Shown here: piece after piece, positions 8,571 through 17,793 of the stretch
Layout: every line of letters starts with the position of its first letter
Numbering within the stretch: position 1 is the first letter of the stretch
Assembly (NCBI GenBank): GCA_026395895.1
Contig: JAPLXV010000020.1
Span: 1-46,546, forward strand
DNA length: 46,546 nt
Direction of reading: 5' to 3'
Source of the DNA: Candidatus Nomurabacteria bacterium
GTDB lineage: Bacteria > Patescibacteriota > Minisyncoccia > Phycocordibacterales > UBA9973
Position numbers and translations under genes: made by a program
The notes under the pieces: model-generated
What the model was told of the DNA's origin: nothing
Database searches by the model: none
The model's input: the letters and a program-made list of their open reading frames with translations, nothing else

Positions 8571-9575
8571 ATGGAAACAAATAAACCAAAGTTAAATGTA
8601 GGGTTTTTTTTCTTGTGTTTAGGATTATTAATAACATTAATAACTTCTGTCGTGTCTTTTCTTAATCTTGTTTTTGGGACATTAAATAAAGAATTTCCAG
8701 ATGTTCTAAATTCCAACTATCAATATGGATATTCGACCTATGATTACGATAATATTCGCATGGCTCTTGCCACACTTATAATTTTCTTTCCAATTTTTCT
8801 GGCTGTTTCTTATTTTTGGAGAAAATATTCTAAAGGTGAAATGGGCACCTTTGACCAAACAATAAAAAAATGGGTAATGTATATTATTTTATTTCTTTCT
8901 TCTGTTGTTATGGTGATAGATCTTGTTGCTCTTGTAAAATATTTTATTGCTGGAGAAATAACTAATAGATTTATTTATAAAGTACTTTCAGTTTTTGTAA
9001 TTGCAGTTTTAGTTGGATTTTATTATATCCTACTAGTTAAAGGAAAAGAAAAAAAGAGTACAGGAATAATTTTTGGGTCAATTGGTTTAATTCTTGTGAT
9101 TGCTTCTGTTTGGTATAGTTTTTCAATTATGGGAAGTCCAGCAAAACAAAGATTGCTTCGTTTAGATGATAGGAGAGTAAATGATTTGCAAAGTATTCAA
9201 TATCAAGTAATTAATTATTGGCAACAAAAAGAAAAATTACCTACAAAACTTTCTGATCTTTCTAATCCAATGACAGGATATTCATTGCCTGTTGACCCAG
9301 AATTTGCGAAGGGAAATACTTATGAATATATTCCAAAAGAAAAATTAAAATTTGAACTTTGCGCAACTTTTGCCTTACCAATGCCAAAAGGATGGAGGGA
9401 GTATTCTAATGGCGGTAGAATTATGCCAATGATTGCATCTGATGTAAAAGAAACATCTTCAATATCTTATCCATATCCAGGCGGTATTAATGAATCTTGG
9501 GATCATCAAACAGGACGAACTTGTTACGAAAGAACAATAGATAAAGATATATATAGACCATTTCCAAAAAATTAA
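8571..9575 (+). CDS. Multi-TM membrane protein (DUF5671-like)
   Basis: Several TM helices; DQTIKKWVMYIILFLSSVVMVIDLVALVKYFIAGEI segment; start set to ATG 8571. Confidence 0.55.
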   Translation: METNKPKLNVGFFFLCLGLLITLITSVVSFLNLVFGTLNKEFPDVLNSNYQYGYSTYDYDNIRMALATLIIFFPIFLAVSYFWRKYSKGEMGTFDQTIKKWVMYIILFLSSVVMVIDLVALVKYFIAGEITNRFIYKVLSVFVIAVLVGFYYILLVKGKEKKSTGIIFGSIGLILVIASVWYSFSIMGSPAKQRLLRLDDRRVNDLQSIQYQVINYWQQKEKLPTKLSDLSNPMTGYSLPVDPEFAKGNTYEYIPKEKLKFELCATFALPMPKGWREYSNGGRIMPMIASDVKETSSISYPYPGGINESWDHQTGRTCYERTIDKDIYRPFPKN

Positions 9576-9578
9576 AGG

Positions 9579-12500
9579 ATGAAAAATTACAATCATAAAA
9601 AAATAGAAAAAAAAGTTCAGAAAGAATGGGAGAAGAAAAAAATTTACTCTGCATCTGAAAAATCTAAAAAACCTAAATTTTATGGTTTGATTGAATTTCC
9701 ATATCCATCAGCCGATGGACTACATGTAGGGCATCCACGACCATATATCGGCATGGACGTTATTTCCAGAAAGCGCAGAATGGAAGGTTATAATGTTTTA
9801 TATCCTATTGGTTGGGATGCTTTTGGTTTGCCGACAGAAAATTATGCTATTAAAACCGGCAAAAAACCGGCCGTTGTTACAAAGAAAAATACAGATACAT
9901 TTAGAAGGCAACTTAAAGAGCTTGGATTTTCTTTTGACTGGTCTCGGGAAATAAATACCACCGATCCAAAATATTATAAATGGACTCAATGGATATTTTT
10001 ACAATTTTTCAAAAAGGGTTTGGCTTATAAAGCGAAGTCTTATATAAATTGGTGTCCGAAAGATAAAATTGGTCTTGCTAATGAAGAAGCTGTAGGCGGT
10101 ATTTGCGACCGTTGTGGCAGTGCGACAGAAAAAAGAGAAAAAGAACAGTGGATGCTTGGTATTACAAAATATGCAGAAAGATTAGATAAAGATTTGGATT
10201 TAGTAGATTATCCAGAGCGAGTAAAAACTCAACAAAGAAATTGGATAGGAAAGTCAGAAGGAAGTGAGATTAAATTTAAAATAAAATGCAACCCCTCCCT
10301 AACCCTCCCCGAAGGAGAGGGAGAATACAACTACTTGATTTTGCCAGGTTGGGAAAGTAGTCCAAATGACCATTTTTATCAATGGCTAAAAAAAGAATTA
10401 GAACCGGCTAAAGTAGAAATAGTTAAATGGTCTGGATCTGCTACAGAAAAATGGGTTGATTTAGTTTTAGAAAATTACAAAATTAATAGAAATACTATTA
10501 TTATTGGGCATAGTTTAGGTGTTGCGGTTGGAATGAAAGTTATAGAAAAATTAAATTATAAAATTGCTGGACTAGTTTCGGTTGCAGGTTTTGTTGAACC
10601 AAAATTTAAAGATCACGCTAGACCTTTTGCAGAAACATTTGAATGGAAATTTAATTTTCAAAATATAAAAGAAAAGACAAAATTTATAAAAATTCTAAGC
10701 GATAAAAGTGACTATGCTGTTTCATTACAGCAAGGAAAAATTTTAGCAGAAGAATTAAAAGGTCAATTTATTGAAGTAATTGCGAACAAACCTCATTTCT
10801 GCGGAAAAGCAGAACAAGCTATACTTAATTCTATTTTGAAAGAAAATACCTACCCCCTCACCCCCTCCCAAAGGGAAGGGGAATTTGGATATCATACTAC
10901 TGACCCCAAAACATGGAAAGCTCTTCAAGATCGTGTTTTAGAGATGAGAAATAATCCAACTCAAGCTGAAGATAAATTATGGCAATCATTGCGAAAAAAT
11001 TTGACAGGATATCATTTTAGAAGACAGCATATTATTGACAGATTTATTGTTGATTTTGTTTGCGTTGAAAAAAAACTTGTTATTGAAATTGATGGAGATA
11101 TACACGACTACAAAAAAACAGAAGATGAAGAAAGGACGAAAATATTAAATCAGTTAGGTTTTGGAGTTTTGCGTTTTTTAAATAATGAAGTAATCAAAAA
11201 TAAAGAAAATGTTTTAAAGAAAATAATTTTAAAACTAAACAGTGTTAGCAATACCCTCTCCTTTGGGGAGGGTCAGGGAGGGGTGTTTGTGGAGGATTTG
11301 GGAGAGATTAAAGTATTTACAACAAGAGCTGATACTCTTTTTGGTGTGACATATGTTGTGCTTGCGCCTGAGCATGAATTAATTTCAAAAATTAAACCAA
11401 GAATTACAAACTGGGCTGAAGTAGAAAAATATATCAAAAATTCAAAAAAGAAATCAGAAATTGAAAGAACAGATGATAAAAAAGAAAAAACAGGAGTTGA
11501 ATTGAAAGGAATAAAAGCAATAAATCCGGCAAACAATGAAGAAGTACCTATATGGATTGCGGATTATGTTTTATTAGATTATGGTACAGGAGCAGTAATG
11601 GCTGTACCACAACACGATAATCGCGATAAAGAATTTTCAGAAAAATATAAATTACCGATAATAAATAAGCCACTTGTTGATGCTCAAGAAATTACAAAAA
11701 AAGTTGATGGGAAAATGGTAACAAAATTTAAATTACGAGATTGGGTATTTTCTAGGCAAAGATATTGGGGAGAACCGATACCGATAATAAATTGCGAAAA
11801 ATGCGGATTGGTGGCAGTGCCGGAAAAAGATTTGCCGGTAAAATTACCGGAAGTAAAAAGTTATCAACCAACAGATTCAGGGGAATCACCACTTGCCAGC
11901 ATTTCAAAATGGGTAAATGTAAAATGTCCTAAATGCAAAGGTCCAGCTAAACGAGAAACCGACACAATGCCAAATTGGGCGGGAAGTTCTTGGTATTATT
12001 TGAGATATGCTGATTCAAAAAATAATAAAGTTTTTGCGGACAAGAAAAAATTAAAATATTGGCTAAGACCTACCCCTAACCCCTTCCGAAGGAAGGGGAA
12101 CAAAGACACCGATTTTTCCCTCTCCTTTGGGGAGGGTTTGGGAGGGGTGGATTGGTATAACGGCGGAATGGAACACACTACTTTGCATCTTTTGTATTCA
12201 CGTTTTTGGCATAAATTTTTATATGATTTGAAATTAGTTCCGACCGCTGAACCTTACAAGAAAAGAACTTCTCACGGAATGGTTTTGGGCGAAGGGGGAG
12301 TAAAAATGTCAAAGTCCTTGGGCAATGTCATAAACCCAGACGATATTGTAAAAATTTATGGGGCAGATACTTTGCGTATTTATGAAATGTTTATGGGACC
12401 GTTTGAAGATTCTGTAGCGTGGAGTACTGAAAGTATAATCGGTTCAAGAAGATTTGTAGAAAAAGTTTGGAGGATAGGAGAAAAAATTGCGAAGCAGAAA

Positions 12501-13073
12501 AATTCTCCTCTTGAGGAGTACCCGAAGGGGGAGGTGGAAAAATTATCCACCCCGGCTAAAGCCACCCCTCAAGAGGGGAATAAAATACTTCAAAAACTTC
12601 TCCACAAAACAATCAAAAAAGTTTCAGAAGATATAGAAAGTATGCGATTTAATACAGCTATTTCCGCCATGATGATTTTAGCAACTGAAATGGAGAAGAG
12701 TCAAAGCCGGCCCTTAGGAATTCAAAAAGGACCGGCCTTGACTCTTGAAGATTATGAAAAATTCTTGAAGATTCTTTCGCCTTTTGCTCCGCATATTGCG
12801 GAAGAAATCTGGGCTAATTTGGGCAATAAAAAATCTATTAGTTTTTCAAGTTGGCCCAAATGGGACGAAAGTTTAGTAAAAGATCAGGAAATAAAAATTG
12901 CTGTACAAATAAACGGCAAAGTTAGAACTGAAATTTTGATTCAGGCTAACGACAGTGAAGAAGACGTAAAGAAAAAAGCTCTCACAAACCAGACTGTTTT
13001 AAGGTACACAATGAATAAAACACCCCAGAAAATAATTTATGTCAAGAACAGAGTTATTAACATATTGTGTTAA
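9579..13073 (+). CDS. leuS: Leucyl-tRNA synthetase with in-frame RBBP9-like hydrolase and DUF559 domains inserted near CP1, plus additional palindromic insertions
   Basis: HIGH-like GLHVGHPRPYIGMD, KMSKSLGN, TTRADTLFGVTYVVLAPEH, TDTMPNWAGSSWYYLRY; insertion between SEGSEIKFKIK and GEIKVFTTRAD. Confidence 0.95.
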   Translation: MKNYNHKKIEKKVQKEWEKKKIYSASEKSKKPKFYGLIEFPYPSADGLHVGHPRPYIGMDVISRKRRMEGYNVLYPIGWDAFGLPTENYAIKTGKKPAVVTKKNTDTFRRQLKELGFSFDWSREINTTDPKYYKWTQWIFLQFFKKGLAYKAKSYINWCPKDKIGLANEEAVGGICDRCGSATEKREKEQWMLGITKYAERLDKDLDLVDYPERVKTQQRNWIGKSEGSEIKFKIKCNPSLTLPEGEGEYNYLILPGWESSPNDHFYQWLKKELEPAKVEIVKWSGSATEKWVDLVLENYKINRNTIIIGHSLGVAVGMKVIEKLNYKIAGLVSVAGFVEPKFKDHARPFAETFEWKFNFQNIKEKTKFIKILSDKSDYAVSLQQGKILAEELKGQFIEVIANKPHFCGKAEQAILNSILKENTYPLTPSQREGEFGYHTTDPKTWKALQDRVLEMRNNPTQAEDKLWQSLRKNLTGYHFRRQHIIDRFIVDFVCVEKKLVIEIDGDIHDYKKTEDEERTKILNQLGFGVLRFLNNEVIKNKENVLKKIILKLNSVSNTLSFGEGQGGVFVEDLGEIKVFTTRADTLFGVTYVVLAPEHELISKIKPRITNWAEVEKYIKNSKKKSEIERTDDKKEKTGVELKGIKAINPANNEEVPIWIADYVLLDYGTGAVMAVPQHDNRDKEFSEKYKLPIINKPLVDAQEITKKVDGKMVTKFKLRDWVFSRQRYWGEPIPIINCEKCGLVAVPEKDLPVKLPEVKSYQPTDSGESPLASISKWVNVKCPKCKGPAKRETDTMPNWAGSSWYYLRYADSKNNKVFADKKKLKYWLRPTPNPFRRKGNKDTDFSLSFGEGLGGVDWYNGGMEHTTLHLLYSRFWHKFLYDLKLVPTAEPYKKRTSHGMVLGEGGVKMSKSLGNVINPDDIVKIYGADTLRIYEMFMGPFEDSVAWSTESIIGSRRFVEKVWRIGEKIAKQKNSPLEEYPKGEVEKLSTPAKATPQEGNKILQKLLHKTIKKVSEDIESMRFNTAISAMMILATEMEKSQSRPLGIQKGPALTLEDYEKFLKILSPFAPHIAEEIWANLGNKKSISFSSWPKWDESLVKDQEIKIAVQINGKVRTEILIQANDSEEDVKKKALTNQTVLRYTMNKTPQKIIYVKNRVINILC
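10289..10326. repeat. C/G-rich palindromic element at the leuS / RBBP9-like domain boundary
   Basis: acccctccctaaccctccccgaaggagagggagaa. Confidence 0.8.
10851..10886. repeat. C/G-rich palindromic element between the RBBP9-like and DUF559 domains
   Basis: taccccctcaccccctcccaaagggaaggggaattt. Confidence 0.8.
11251..11285. repeat. C/G-rich palindromic element at the DUF559 / leuS boundary
   Basis: ataccctctcctttggggagggtcagggaggggtg. Confidence 0.8.
12071..12150. repeat. Double C/G-rich palindromic element in leuS (PTPNPFRRKGN...SLSFGEGLGG)
   Basis: tacccctaaccccttccgaaggaagggg ... ccctctcctttggggagggtttgggagggg. Confidence 0.85.
12501..12581. repeat. In-frame palindromic element, family A, in leuS
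   Basis: Near-identical to 7957-8044. Confidence 0.92.
12699..12743. repeat. In-frame palindromic element, family B (RPLGIQKGP), in leuS
   Basis: agtcaaagccggcccttaggaattcaaaaaggaccggccttgact. Confidence 0.92.
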
Positions 13074-13174
13074 GAAATATATTGTTCAATATGTCTGGTT
13101 TGTAGTATGATATAAGTATCAATATAGTCGTTGAAGCTTTTATAAGTGTTTTTTAATAAAAAGTAGTAAAAATT

Positions 13175-15268
13175 ATGTTATCAAATATTTTAGATAGAAT
13201 TTCTTTTTGGTCACTTTTTGTGGTGATTGTGTTATTACCAGTTTTCTTTTTACCTTTTACTCAAATTCCCATCGAGACTTCTAAAGGTCTACTTTTGGTA
13301 GTGGGTTTGGTCGTCTCTGTTATTTTTTGGATAGCAGCTAGATTTTCAGATGGTAAAATCAGTATAGCTAAATCTTGGTTATTGCTTTCTGGTTTTGGTA
13401 TTCTTCTAGTGTTTTTCATTTCCGCTTTGTTCTCTTCAGCTTCACAGGTATCTCTTTTTGGTATAATGCTTGATATTGGAACTTTCTATTTTATGTTGGG
13501 AGCATTTCTTTTAATGTTGGTTTCTTCTATTGTCTTGAAAGATATTAAAAATGCAAAAACAGTTTTCTGGGGCGTGATTTTATCTTCCTTTGTTTTATTT
13601 ATATTCCAAGGTTTACGTTTATTTTTGCCTGATTTATTATCGTTGGGAGTTTTAGGTGGAAAAACCGATACCATTTTAGGTTCCTGGAATGCCTTTGGAC
13701 TTTTTGCCGGATTTTCTACTATTATAGCTCTATTTATAATGGAATTTTTCTCAATACCAAAAATAACTAAATGGTTATTAGGAATTTTAATTATACTTTC
13801 AATCATACTGGCTGCAGCAGTAAATTTTCCTTTGGTTTGGGAAATTCTTGGAATTTTTGCTTTGATTATTTTTGTTTATAAAGTTTCATTTTCTTTTGGT
13901 GGAGAAAAGGAGGAGGGTGCGAAGAAACATTTTCCAACTTTTTCTTTTGTGGTAGTTATGATTTCGCTTTTGTTTTTTATGTCAGGTCAATATATTGGAG
14001 GAATTTTGCCAAATAGTTTAGGTTTATCGAATGTTGAAGTTAGACCTTCTTTAGGAGCGACAATGACTGTAACCGGAAGCACTCTTATGAAAGATCCAAT
14101 TTTAGGTGCAGGTCCAAATAAATTTGCAGAAGTATGGGCAATGTATAAACCTCAAATCATTAATTCTACTCAGTTTTGGGATACCTCTTTTAATTCTGGT
14201 TCAGGTTTATTGCCAACTTTTGCTTCCACTACCGGAGTTTTGGGTATTTTGGCTTGGCTTATATTCTTTGTTTTATTTATAATTGCCGGTGCAAAATCTC
14301 TTTTCTCTAGCATTAGAAACAATATGAGTTGGGAAGTAGTGACGTTTTTTGTAGCCTCTCTTTATCTGTTTGTCTCATCTTTCTTCTATTCTACAGGTAA
14401 TGTTATGTTTCTGTTGGCTTTCGCTTTTACAGGAATATTTATAGGGTTATCTTCTTCTAGTCGTTCTAATGAACAAGCAACAATATCATTTTTAGATGAT
14501 CCTAGAAAAAGTTTTTTCTCCATACTTATTCTGGTAGTTTTGATGATTGTTACCGCAGCCGCTGGATTTAAATATGTAGAACGATTAGCTTCTGTTTCCT
14601 ATTTTGGAAACACACTTTCTGCTACAACTATCCCAATCGCCGAGAACTCCATTGGTAAGGCTATTGCGCTATCTCAGAATGATTTATATTTTCGTACTTA
14701 TGCGCAGGTTTATCTTACTAAAATTAATTCTATAGTCGCCAAAGGAGCTTCTTCTTTGTCTGACGCAGATAAAGCTGATTTACAAGCAAGTTTTGATCAA
14801 GCAGTAAATGGCGCACAATCGGCAGTAGTTTACGATAAAACAAATTATTTAAATTACAATTCATTAGGAGTCGTCTATAACACAGTTGGGTTACTCGGAG
14901 TAAAAGATGCTTACGCTAAAGCAACCGAAGCGTATAAAACAGCCTCAACTCTTAATCCATTAAATCCAGGAATTAAACTTGCTATAGCGCGTGTCTATTT
15001 TGCTGATGGAAAAACAAAAGAAGCAATAGATTCCGCCAAAGAAGCTCTTACCTTAAAACCTGATTATATAGAAGCTTTAATTACTATTTCTCAAATAGAA
15101 AAAAGTGATGGAAATACCTCTTCTGCTATTTCTTATGCAGAACAAGCTCTTTCTCTTGCTCCCGACAACAAAGATTTGATTGATTATGTTAATTCCTTAA
15201 AGAATAGAACCTCTGTCACTCTTCCTTCTACGGCTCCTACTACGAACAACACTAAAGCAAAACAGTAA
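13175..15268 (+). CDS. O-antigen ligase-like multi-TM protein with C-terminal TPR repeats
   Basis: About 10 TM helices followed by TPR units (YKTASTLNPLNPGIKLAIARVYFADGKTKEAIDSAKEALTLKPDYIEAL). Confidence 0.75.
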   Translation: MLSNILDRISFWSLFVVIVLLPVFFLPFTQIPIETSKGLLLVVGLVVSVIFWIAARFSDGKISIAKSWLLLSGFGILLVFFISALFSSASQVSLFGIMLDIGTFYFMLGAFLLMLVSSIVLKDIKNAKTVFWGVILSSFVLFIFQGLRLFLPDLLSLGVLGGKTDTILGSWNAFGLFAGFSTIIALFIMEFFSIPKITKWLLGILIILSIILAAAVNFPLVWEILGIFALIIFVYKVSFSFGGEKEEGAKKHFPTFSFVVVMISLLFFMSGQYIGGILPNSLGLSNVEVRPSLGATMTVTGSTLMKDPILGAGPNKFAEVWAMYKPQIINSTQFWDTSFNSGSGLLPTFASTTGVLGILAWLIFFVLFIIAGAKSLFSSIRNNMSWEVVTFFVASLYLFVSSFFYSTGNVMFLLAFAFTGIFIGLSSSSRSNEQATISFLDDPRKSFFSILILVVLMIVTAAAGFKYVERLASVSYFGNTLSATTIPIAENSIGKAIALSQNDLYFRTYAQVYLTKINSIVAKGASSLSDADKADLQASFDQAVNGAQSAVVYDKTNYLNYNSLGVVYNTVGLLGVKDAYAKATEAYKTASTLNPLNPGIKLAIARVYFADGKTKEAIDSAKEALTLKPDYIEALITISQIEKSDGNTSSAISYAEQALSLAPDNKDLIDYVNSLKNRTSVTLPSTAPTTNNTKAKQ

Positions 15269-15284
15269 TAATTAAATAAAAAAG

Positions 15285-16964
15285 ATGCAGAGGATCTTGA
15301 GAATTTTCAGTAAGGAGTATGGGAATATAAACCAAGCCGCATTGCTTTTGGGTTGTTTTACTTTTCTCTCTCAGGTTCTGGCTCTCTTTCGTGATAGATT
15401 TATCGCGCATTTCATCGGCCCGTCGGCTGGACTTGATGCTTATTATGCTGCCTTTCGTGTGCCAGATCTTATTTTCATTTCCATTGCATCTCTTGCTTCT
15501 ATCACCGTGCTTATTCCTTTTATTGTTGAAAAAATGAATGGAGAAAAAGTGACCGACGAAGCACGCAAAGTATTGAATGATGTTTTTACTGTTTTTTTTA
15601 TAACCATGGTGGTTGTCTCTTTTGTAGCTTTTTTAATTATGCCTTACTTGGCTTCTTTTATCGCACCAGGTTTTACACCAATAATGCAAGCAAAGGTAGT
15701 TCTATTTTCACGAATAATGTTGCTTTCTCCGATTTTAATGGGACTTTCAAACCTTTTTGGAACGGTTACTCAACTTTTTCGTAAATTTTTTATTTATTCT
15801 TTGAGTCCTATTTTCTACAATATTGGTATCATCATTGGTATCACTTTTTTGTATCCAATTTTTGGAATTAATGGTTTAGTGTTGGGTGTTGTCTTAGGAG
15901 CATTGATGCATCTTTCCATTCAAGTGTTCGCTTCTTTCGGATGTGGATTTACTCCTAGGTTTTCCTTTAATATTAATTTTAAAGAAATAAAAAAAATAGC
16001 TCTCACTTCGCTTCCAAGAACTTTAGGACTTTCTTTTAACAACATTGCTCTTATTTCAATTATTGCTTTTGCTTCTTATCTATCAAGCGGCTCAATTTCA
16101 ATTTTTAATTTTTCATTTAATCTTCAATCAGTACCGCTTAATATTATTGGAATTTCTTATGCCGTAGCTGCTTTTCCGACTTTAGTAAAATCTTTTTCTG
16201 GAGAAAAAAAAGATGAGTTTAGAAATCATTTAAAATCTACAGCCAGACAAATAGTTTTTTGGTCTCTGCCGGTGATTTTTCTTTTTATTGTGCTTCGCGC
16301 CCAAATAGTGCGTGTGATACTTGGCTCAGGTAGTTTCTCTTGGGAAAACACTCGTTTAGTGGCAGCCTCTGTGGCAGTTTTTTCTATTTCCATTCTGGCT
16401 CAAGGAATGACGGCTCTTTTGTCTCGGGCTTATTATGCCACAGGCAACACTAAACGTCCCCTAACAGTTAATTTATTTTGTTCCATCTTAATCATAATTT
16501 TATCTTTTGTTTTTCTTCGTATTTTTGAAAATGTAGCAGTCTTTCGTTATTTTATAGAATCTTTATTAAAAGTTGAAAATATTTCAGGTACAGAAGTTTT
16601 AATGCTTCCTTTGGCATATTCCGTAGGCACGATTCTCAATTTTATTTTGCATTGGTATTTTGTCCGCAGAGATTTTATGGAGCACGAATCTTTTATTACT
16701 AAAACTTTTTTTCAAAGTTTAGGCGCTTCATTTTTTATTGGAGTTGTAGCTTATATAGGTTTAAATATTTTTTCACCAATCTTTGGTACTACTACCGGTT
16801 GGGGAGTATTTTTGCAAGGATTTATTTCAGGAATTTTAGGTATTGGCGTTGGAGTGCTGGTGTTATATCTTTTGAAAAATGAAGAAATCAAAGACCTAGT
16901 AAAAACTCTCAAAACCAAATTTTGGCGCACCGGCGTTCTGGTCGCTCCGCAAGAAGAACTTTAA
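15285..16964 (+). CDS. murJ: Lipid II flippase MurJ/MviN
   Basis: LALFRDRFIAHFIGPSAGLDAYYAAFRVPDL; 559 aa polytopic. Confidence 0.9.
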   Translation: MQRILRIFSKEYGNINQAALLLGCFTFLSQVLALFRDRFIAHFIGPSAGLDAYYAAFRVPDLIFISIASLASITVLIPFIVEKMNGEKVTDEARKVLNDVFTVFFITMVVVSFVAFLIMPYLASFIAPGFTPIMQAKVVLFSRIMLLSPILMGLSNLFGTVTQLFRKFFIYSLSPIFYNIGIIIGITFLYPIFGINGLVLGVVLGALMHLSIQVFASFGCGFTPRFSFNINFKEIKKIALTSLPRTLGLSFNNIALISIIAFASYLSSGSISIFNFSFNLQSVPLNIIGISYAVAAFPTLVKSFSGEKKDEFRNHLKSTARQIVFWSLPVIFLFIVLRAQIVRVILGSGSFSWENTRLVAASVAVFSISILAQGMTALLSRAYYATGNTKRPLTVNLFCSILIIILSFVFLRIFENVAVFRYFIESLLKVENISGTEVLMLPLAYSVGTILNFILHWYFVRRDFMEHESFITKTFFQSLGASFFIGVVAYIGLNIFSPIFGTTTGWGVFLQGFISGILGIGVGVLVLYLLKNEEIKDLVKTLKTKFWRTGVLVAPQEEL

Positions 16965-16971
16965 AATACAC

Positions 16972-16994
16972 TGCGTTAGGTCTTGCCTAACGCA
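16972..16994. repeat. REP-like hairpin upstream of the RAYT gene, loop TCTTG
   Basis: tgcgttagg-tcttg-cctaacgca, perfect 9-bp stem. Confidence 0.85.
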
Positions 16995-17018
16995 TTATAA
17001 ATTTGATATTATATTTAT

Positions 17019-17678
17019 ATGTCTATTAGAAAAACCGATTTAGTTGAAGGTGAATATTATCACATTTATAATCGCGGAAACAGTAAACAAAAAATCTTCC
17101 ATGACAAAGAAGATTATTTGAGATTTATCTCTTTATTTTATATTTCCAATTCAAGTGAAAGTTTTAATTTTTACGATTTAGGTCGGAATACCAATTTTAA
17201 TGTTTATGAAATAGAAAGAATTAACCCTTTGGTTGATATTGGTGCATACTGTTTAATGCCAAACCACTTTCATATACTAATAACTCAAAAGATAGAAAAC
17301 GGGATAAGTAAATTTATGCAGAAATTAAGTACCTCTTATTCAATGTATTACAATAAAAAATACAAAAGAACCGGAGGATTATTTGAAGGGAAATTTAAAT
17401 CGCAACACACAGAAACAGATAATCATTTAAAATATTTATTTTCATATATACACCTGAATCCAATAAAACTTATTCAAAAAGATTGGAAAGAGAAGGGGAT
17501 TAAAAACAAAAAAGAAGCCCTAAAATATTTATCTAGCTATTTCTACTCAAGTTATTTAGATTTTATCGGAGAAAAAAGAATTCAGAATAAAATACTAGAC
17601 ACAAATTCATTTCCAAAATATTTTCCCAATAAAACTTCTTTCGTTGAAGAAATCTTAGATTGGTTATCACTGCGTTAG
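17019..17678 (+). mobile_element. REP-associated tyrosine transposase (RAYT, Y1_Tnp/IS200-like)
   Basis: EGEYYHIYNRGNSKQKIFHDKEDYLRF; AYCLMPNHFHILI (HxH); YHLNP-like SYIHLNPIKL; flanking hairpins. Confidence 0.9.
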
Positions 17679-17694
17679 GCAAGACCTAACGCAG
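17670..17694. repeat. REP-like hairpin downstream of the RAYT gene, loop CAAGA
   Basis: ctgcgttagg-caaga-cctaacgcag; reverse-complement orientation of the upstream hairpin; contains the RAYT stop codon. Confidence 0.85.
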
Positions 17695-17740
17695 TAGGTT
17701 TTAAGCTCTATCTAGCATATAGTAGTGAATTTTTTAAAAA

Positions 17741-17751
17741 TATGCTATAAT
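17741..17751 (+). promoter_or_regulatory. Extended -10 promoter element (TATGCTATAAT) for the phage-like cassette
   Basis: Same TATGCTATAAT as upstream of several other genes here. Confidence 0.55.
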
Positions 17752-17793
17752 TTTAAAAAGATTTTTAATAGAAAATAATATAATAATATTAAA

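Noticed and set aside
10289-11290. The leuS insert as an intein
   Set aside because: No recognisable splice-junction Cys/Ser and His-Asn motifs; domains match hydrolase and DUF559 patterns and the borders are palindromes.
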